Below, one piece after another: positions 57,501 through 64,000 of a DNA stretch of 64,000 bases. Numbering within the stretch: the stretch's first letter is position 1; each line of letters starts with the position of its first letter. Both the position numbers and the translations under genes were made by a program. The notes beneath the pieces are model-generated. The model worked only from the letters and a program-made list of their open reading frames with translations, ran no database searches and was not told the origin of the DNA. The stretch comes from Xestospongia muta (lineage: Eukaryota > Porifera > Demospongiae > Haplosclerida > Petrosiidae). The DNA lies in the NCBI GenBank assembly GCA_963693285.1, contig OY848920.1:9410182-9474181 (forward strand), given 5' to 3'.

Positions 57501-60500
57501 ACTGGGTTAATGACATGGTCTATTGGGTTGTTATAGCAGATGGTAACTCTCAGGTGAGTGTACTACCTTAGTCACATACTAAAGACTATAATTGTAAAAT
57601 TGTCCTAAGATTATTTGATGATTCTGTTGTTGATGTTTTTGCTAATTGTGTAGACTAAAGAGTAAGTAATGTATTTTATTAGACCAATGTCAAAACACTG
57701 TTTGACTCAGTGTCTGGAAGTTAGTAAATTCTTATTTTTCCCATCGTACTGCTCCATCTATAGTTTTGTTAACTCACTAGGTCTTATCACTACTTTTTTT
57801 AATCTTGTGATGTTTATAAAAATCTTTGTTTTATTCAGATATATTCGGGATCATTGTCTGGAGACACTACACCACATCCAATTGGATTGCCCTTCTCTGG
57901 TGAGATAAATAGTTTGACAGTTGATCCAGTGCACGGGTAAGGCTTTATAATAATACTATTACCTTTCACTGATAATTTTGTAGTTATTTCTATTGGGTAT
58001 TGTTGGGCCACTATTTGGCTCAAGTTGACCTTTCTATAATGGAGAATGCTGCCTCCAATATAAACCTTACATCCACAGCTAACTTAATTAACTCAAGCAA
58101 AGTTGGTTCTTTTACTTTAGACTTGGCTGATTCTCAATTCTTCTATGGGACTGGAACCTACATTTCATTACAGTTATTGAGTGTAGCAAGCACATTAAAT
58201 GACCAAAACCTTATAATCAACATTAACCAGTCAATGACCTCCTTTGGGACATATGCATATATTATAGTTTTCTTTAATAACGAATGGTTCTTAGCTATTC
58301 GAAATCTAGAACGTAATTCTACCTTTAATCGTGGATCAATTAATTTTATGACCAATCGATTGTTTGATGTCAGAATGTTCCGGAAGTCATTTCAGCCATT
58401 ACCTGGTAAGGATCATGTTTACATATTTGTACAAGCAATACATTATATTTTAATAGTCTTGATGTACTAACAAACCCTTACAAAGATTACCTTTAGTTCA
58501 CTACACACACTAAGTCTAGTCTTTTCTGTAACTTTTAACTTCTTCATTGAGAACTTATTTATTGAAAGGACAATTTTTGAGCTTTCAAAGTATCTATTTA
58601 TGGTTTTAGTTTTATGGAATTGTACTGGGTTTATTTTAGCCACACCTACCATTGTTTTTTAATTGTAATAATTAAAAACAAAAAATAGATTATTGTCTAC
58701 AGTGATCTATCAATTTTATTAGCTTTTACAATGATGGGTGTGGGTGACTGAGACTCAAAGCTTCTCTTACAAGCTTGCTATTCTGATTCCTGCCATAATC
58801 TTTGTCTATCTTATCTATTTAATTCCAAAATTTTAATCTTTTCCATAAATTTAGTATCTTTAAAAAATTAAAAGGTGTTTTTTTTGTGGTTTATTCTCAT
58901 TTAGTACCTCCGTCTAAGCCCACAAACATTCGTGCTCAACCAACCAATTCAACAGTCACTATACAATGGTCACCTCCTATGTACTTCAGTGTTATATTTG
59001 GTATGAATGACATCATATCTATAAATAGTACACTATACTATAAATAGTACAGTATAGAATACAGTTATAATAATAGTATATAACATACTTTTAAATATAT
59101 ATTTAAAATACATTGTTACTAATTATAGAAACTTGACTTTACATAATAATAGTTACTATTATTAGTAACACTCACTTTGTATAGGTCGAGATGCATATAG
59201 TAGGTGGAAGTACCAGGTGGACTATCGATTACATGGTTCTTCAGATAGCTTTAAAACTTCTAAGACTAACTCTACCTCTCTCACCCTCACAAATCTCACA
59301 GCTAATACATTGTATGAGTTTACAGTCACCGTTATTGGACTAGGTGGTAGTAAAGTAACAGATGAAACCTTTGTGTTCAATACTTTGCCGGAAGGTAAGA
59401 CATTTTTGGTAAGTCATGGATAAATTCATTTTCTCTCTTTTAGGTCAGGTACCTGAATTTCTTATTGCTGGTAATGAAGGTATTATCAGATCAGATTATC
59501 TTGGTGACAATCCCATGTACATATCTCGTAGCCAGACTGATCAATCCACTGGTAAGTTATATAATTTGTTTATATATAGAATATTTATTACTGCATTTAG
59601 TAACTGCTACTATTTGTAGTATTATTGACAGCTTCATTCTAAATGCATGTACTGTTTAATTAGTTGTCATAATAACATTTATGTTGATTGTTACTATTTA
59701 TAGAACATTTGCTAAATATAGTAACATCCTTTTATAGATGGGGTCTATAACTTGCTATTGGGGATTTATTACATTGTAAGAAAATCAGGAGAACGCCTTG
59801 TTCAAGTTGGACAAACAGATGGATCTGCAATGACGATATTGAGTGGTCTTCAAGATCCTTTTGGTGTTCAATTAGATTGGGTATCACGCAGACTGTACTG
59901 GGTTGAGGTACTATAAATAGATACTATGTACTAAAAATAGAACTATGTTCTAAATTAGTAACAGTGTACACTATTATATGTATACATTTGTCAAATATTA
60001 TGAATTATCTTTTTTTTATAGTTGTCTCAAAAGATTATGTCTCTTTCAACTGTTAATATTACCTCAAGTGTTAAAGAGGAGTTTGTTGATGAATCTGTAG
60101 TGATCTCTGATTTAGCAGTTGATGGTAAAAATGGGTAAGTTAATTATTATAACGTATGTTACTAAACATAGACTATATGTTACTAAATATAGACTGTCTA
60201 TTAAATATTGAAACACTCCTGCTTAATTTAGAATGTTATTTATAGTACAAGATGTTATAATAATACTACTCCCTGGATTTATCATAACATAGGTATATTT
60301 AGTAACACATTATTTTTATAGGTTATTAAATTCATCGTCAACTTTTATTTTTAATAGCAAACAAATTACATGATTGCTATATTTAGTAACACTGCTTTTT
60401 TATATGTTACTAAATTTATCTTAAACTTTTACTTTTAATAGTGAACAATAAATAACATCATTGCTATATTTAGTAACATATATTACATCACTCCTAGGGT

Positions 60501-63500
60501 TCTTTTCTGGATTGCTGAATCTGTCATCAAAGGAAAAACTCTGAATGGTCTCGTCCAATTTGATTGCATAAATCTTCCTTATTCTCCTAATGCATCAACT
60601 ATTGATCCTGTTAATAGACGTCTCTATTATATTGTAGTAACTAGCTCCATGGTAACAGTGGGACAGATTGGTTATACTACCTTTGATTGTTCAGGAGGGT
60701 TAGTGATATCTTTAGAATTATTTTATAGTTCAATAACCAACCATCTATCTCATCTCCTTCACTCTATTTCATCAAATATATCCATCCAACCATTTTCTTT
60801 ATGGCAGTGTCTAGAGTGTCAATGTTGCAATGCAGCACTTTAATGAGAATTAAATATTATACCCCAGACCCTAAACCTTAACACCAGAACCTATATGTAT
60901 TATTTTCACATTAAAGTATGGTATTACCAGCACTCTAAACACACTTTTTGTATTTACGTATGACAAAATGTGTTTGTCTCTTTGATTTATTCTCATCCAT
61001 CCATCCATTCATCCTTCTATATATCCATCTATTTATTTCTTTTATAGACATATCGCTCGTAATGTCTCTCAGTTAGTTAACTTGACAGCTGCTTCAGTCT
61101 CAATGGCTTATGGTGCTAATACACTCTATATTACTCATTATTTCAAAACTCAACAATCTTCTCCGACTGTAGTCTACACAATCTCTGCTAATATTCATGA
61201 TATAAATTCCAATCACGCTTTAGCTATGGGTGTGGTCAGAGCTAATCCCACATCTGATAGTTCACGACAATTTCGAGCTATATCAATTATTTTACCGGAG
61301 GTACAACCTCTACCTGGTATGTTCTTGATTATGTGTTTATCAAATTGGATAAGTTAATGGATGAATGGATGGATAAATGGATGAACAGAAAATGGACTGA
61401 TGTAGTATGGACAGATGAATGGATGTAATGGATAAATGGACAGACAGACAAATGGACTGATGTAGTATGGACAGATGGATGGATGTAATGGATAAATGGA
61501 CAGACAGACAAATGGACTGATGTAGTATGGACAGAAGGATGGATGTAATGGATAAATGGACAGATAGACAAATGGACTGATGTAGTAATGGACAGATAGA
61601 TGGATGTAATGGATAAATGGACATACAGACAAATGGACTGATGTAGTATGGACAGATGGATGGATGTAATGGACTAAAGCTTTTATTTTTCAAATCATTG
61701 ATTTACCACTTTTACCTGTCCATTATTATATTTCATCCATCCATATCTTTGTCAGTCTATCTCTGTAGCCATTTCTCCAATTATATTGTCATATATATAT
61801 ATTATACTTTATATTTTATAGATGGTCTCACAGCTAGCATGACTGGTGACATAGGTATTCTGACTCCTCCCCCTCCAGGATACCCCAATCTTAACAATGA
61901 TACATCTAATACAACATTTATTGATATAGTTTGGGACTCGTCAAACTTTGTGTTTTCACCTGTTATATATCAAGTTTCATTAGTTCTTTCACGGTTTGGT
62001 ACTAATGTTCCTGTAATGTCTCCTCGTACGGTATGTGGTGTGTGTAATAATGTGTAATTTATTGTACATGTACATTTTATCTTTCTTTGTATTTCTCTGT
62101 CTGTCTCTTTCTCTCTCCCTCCTATTCAGGTATTTCAAAACAGTATACAGATTTCAGATCAGATGTTCTCAACTACAGTCAATGCTACAGTCATTGGATA
62201 TTCTTATTGGGCCAGCTCTTCACCTGTTACTAATGTCTTTATATCTTCTCCAGCTTGTAAGTCATGAGACTGTATTTTAAAATAGAATAATATACAAAAT
62301 TATACAGTTTTACTTTTAAAATTTCTTATTATTAGTACCAGCTCAAGTTAAAAATGTTCATGTTTACACATATTCTCCAATAAGAAATACAACTGCTATA
62401 TCTGGACTTGTTGTCTGGGATGGGTTGTCTACTGTAGATGCAGGAGGTGTGGTGGAAAACTATTATGTGAATGTTTATGATGTTACTAATGGGAAGAAAC
62501 CACTGACGTCTGAGAATGTATTTGTAAGTTAATGAGATGTACATATTTGGTGCATATAATTATATTGAATTTAGGTTTAAGGGTATGTTATATCAAATTA
62601 GTCTCTCTCTCTCTCTCCTTCTCCCTTAGAATCCACATAATGTCCACAGGTGGGATGGTCCCCCATTTGCTGTTAAAGGAAGTGAGACTGAGTTTTCTCT
62701 CACAATTCAAGGAAATGTATTCAATATACTTTACTATGTTTTAAAGTTTGATCAAATTTATGAAGTAGAGGTTAGTATGTTAGTGTCTGTCATCTGTCTG
62801 TCAATTTGTCTATTAATCCATTCAATATCAATGATATATTAAATGATATGTATTGTTATTATTATTATCATCATCGTATTACGGATATTTAAATTTTAGG
62901 TTTTTGCAAGTAATGCAGCTGGTAATGGAACTTCATCAGAGACTATGACCTTTTATACTAATGGTATGTATATGCATATGTATATTATATTTTATGTATA
63001 ATACATGCACATATTAATATGTGTATTACTGTGTATATATATATACATATTATATGTGTATTATTATGTATAATATATACATATTATATGTGTATTATTA
63101 TGTACAATATATACATATTATATGTGTATTATTATGTATAATATATACACTATTATGTATTGTATATTATGTGTATTTATTGTATTCTACAATATATGAT
63201 CAATCTGTAGTAACCACACCCCCTCTTGAAGTACTAACATCTTCATCTAATGGCGGATCAATTGAAGGTGAACGTGGGAATGTCACATTCTCTTGTGTCA
63301 CTCATCCTATTACATTGGACACATTGGATAGAACTGTGTATTATTATAATTCATTACAACATGCTGTATATAAGAGAACACTAGATAATAATAGTCAAGA
63401 TGAGGTTAGTAGAGCTATCCTTCTCTTTGTCTATTCAATTTATTATATAGTTGTTTGTTAAACTGGAGTCTAATTTTAATCCACTTGGATTTGGATATGA

Positions 63501-64000
63501 TTGGATTGCACAGACATTGTACATTGTTGGTCGAACCACTCAAGGGAAAACTAATATATGGAGAGTATTCAGATTATATCCTGATGGTATTACAAGAATA
63601 GTTAGTGGTAATGATGTTCCTTCTGATGTTGAAATGTCTGTCATCATCAATCCATTTAATGGGTAAGAAAATGGACAGATTAAAATGTTCACACTATAAA
63701 TGTAGGGTTCATGTACAGATAAATAAAACAAGAAAACTAATAGTCAGACAATTACTTTTGTTCATACATTTATATGTCCTTGCAGACTTCTTCATTGGAC
63801 AGAGTACTCACCAAACACTCCTTCATCACAACTATATCAGTTAAACCTGACCAATCACATGATTACATCACTTATCTCCTCCTCACGTACGAGAGAAATT
63901 GATATCTCTTCTCTTGAACCAACTGGAGCTCTTGTTTGGGATACTGTTAGTGAGAGATTGTGGTTAAGTGATCGATTAAGTGGCGATATTGTATCATGTG
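51485..64000 (+). CDS. G5: long ROS1/Sevenless-like receptor, 3' end beyond window
   Basis: Twenty-three exons seen: 51485-51556, 55909-56085, 56207-56339, 56548-56853, 57111-57242, 57321-57553, 57839-57936, 57984-58405, 58905-59000, 59185-59394, 59444-59551, 59738-59907, 60022-60134, 60498-60698, 61048-61316, 61822-62030, 62130-62256, 62336-62523, 62630-62770, 62900-62963, 63211-63404, 63451-63662, 63786 to the window end. All phases equal G2 and all frames are open. The window stops inside exon 23, in propeller 3, so the last FN3 domains, membrane segment and tail are not visible. Whether it has the ITAM-like tail or a kinase cannot be told here. Confidence 0.85.
52110..52841. mobile_element. 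TIR DNA element with TA target duplication
   Basis: Starts TACTCTGTCCGAGTTGAG and ends with its reverse complement; the inverted repeats run 24 bases. Compared with the empty site in G3 (CCTATTAATATATCC) and G2, a TA is duplicated, as for Tc1/mariner-type elements. Length 732 bases. Base composition is richer in GC than the surrounding intron. A minus-strand open frame (52021-52362) runs out of one end and resembles no transposase I know, so it is probably non-autonomous. Confidence 0.85.
54430..55080. repeat. 58-base minisatellite, about eleven copies
   Basis: Same unit as in G3 intron 1, with GTTGCATAAT variants and GAACGAGTGTCC units interspersed. It ends abruptly at AAAAAGCTTGCTAACATTGG. 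Confidence 0.9.
55226..55375. repeat. 20-base self-complementary satellite
   Basis: About seven units of ATACTAGAGTATACATGTAA and variants, as in G3 intron 1 at about 30000-30200. Confidence 0.85.
55909..58405 (+). CDS. G5 exons 2-8: FN3 1-2 and propeller 1
   Basis: Same layout as G2. Exon 6 has IICYSVIVSEDN (Arg to Cys relative to IIRYSVNV). Exon 8 is the most changed of the three long genes: GTGTYISLQLLSVAS, ERNSTFNRGSINFM, against conserved flanks. Confidence 0.8.
58905..61316 (+). CDS. G5 exons 9-15: FN3-3 and propeller 2
   Basis: Exons 58905-59000, 59185-59394, 59444-59551, 59738-59907, 60022-60134, 60498-60698, 61048-61316. Intron 13 (60135-60497) is longer than in G2 because of extra copies of a TTACTAAATATAGAC-type repeat. 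Confidence 0.8.
61360..61675. repeat. 60-base VNTR in G5 intron 15
   Basis: About five copies of the same unit as in G2 intron 15. Copy number differs in all three long genes, so the array is unstable. Confidence 0.9.
61822..62963 (+). CDS. G5 exons 16-20: FN3 4-5
   Basis: Exons 61822-62030, 62130-62256, 62336-62523, 62630-62770, 62900-62963. Exon 19 begins NPHNVHRWDG and is one codon longer than in G2 (141 against 138 bases). Confidence 0.8.
63211..64000 (+). CDS. G5 exons 21-23: propeller 3, cut by window end
   Basis: Exons 63211-63404, 63451-63662 and 63786 onward. FGYDWIAQTLYIVG and INPFNGLLHWTEY are unchanged from G2. The sequence stops within the exon 23 codons SGDIVSC. Confidence 0.8.

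Overview
This is eukaryotic, AT-rich, intron-dense DNA. It has canonical GT-AG introns of about 50-600 bases, long (CT)n and (TA)n tracts, AATAAA signals, and remnants of PIF/Harbinger, LTR and TIR elements. Receptor exons built from fibronectin type III (FN3) domains and YWTD propellers, with signal peptides and a tyrosine-rich tail, indicate an animal. The compact introns and expanded receptor family resemble a demosponge such as Amphimedon; that placement is inference.

The window is a tandem array of five paralogous single-pass receptor genes, all on the + strand. G1 (short form, 1180-6829, first two exons not found), G2 (long, 8408-23722, complete, 32 exons, 2096 aa), G3 (long, 24607-42904, complete, 31 exons, 2084 aa), G4 (short, 44397-49727, complete, 15 exons, 898 aa), G5 (long, 51485 to beyond 64000, first 23 exons). 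I joined exons by hand from splice signals. Every joined reading frame stays open with consistent intron phases, which is the main evidence for these models. The array reads as two short+long units (G1+G2, G4+G5) with an extra long gene, G3, between them.

The long proteins have this order: signal peptide, FN3 x2, propeller 1, FN3, propeller 2, FN3 x2, propeller 3, FN3 x4, membrane segment, tail. This is the extracellular layout of the ROS1/Sevenless receptor tyrosine kinases, but there is no kinase. The roughly 165-190 residue tail is full of tyrosine motifs, including an ITAM-like pair (YxxI-x10-YxxI) in G2, G3 and G4. The short proteins keep only the part matching the second FN3 pair, propeller 3 and one following FN3 domain, on the same membrane exons and tail. 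The family looks like kinase-less ROS-type receptors that would need an SH2-containing partner to signal.

Introns and spacers carry the rest: a PIF/Harbinger transposase relic (G2 intron 1), a decayed LTR-element gag/protease (G3 intron 1), a TIR element with TA duplication (G5 intron 1), an inserted foldback element upstream of G4, several satellites, and an inverted copy of two short-form exons inside G2 and G3. No RNA genes, CRISPR arrays or bacterial features were seen.
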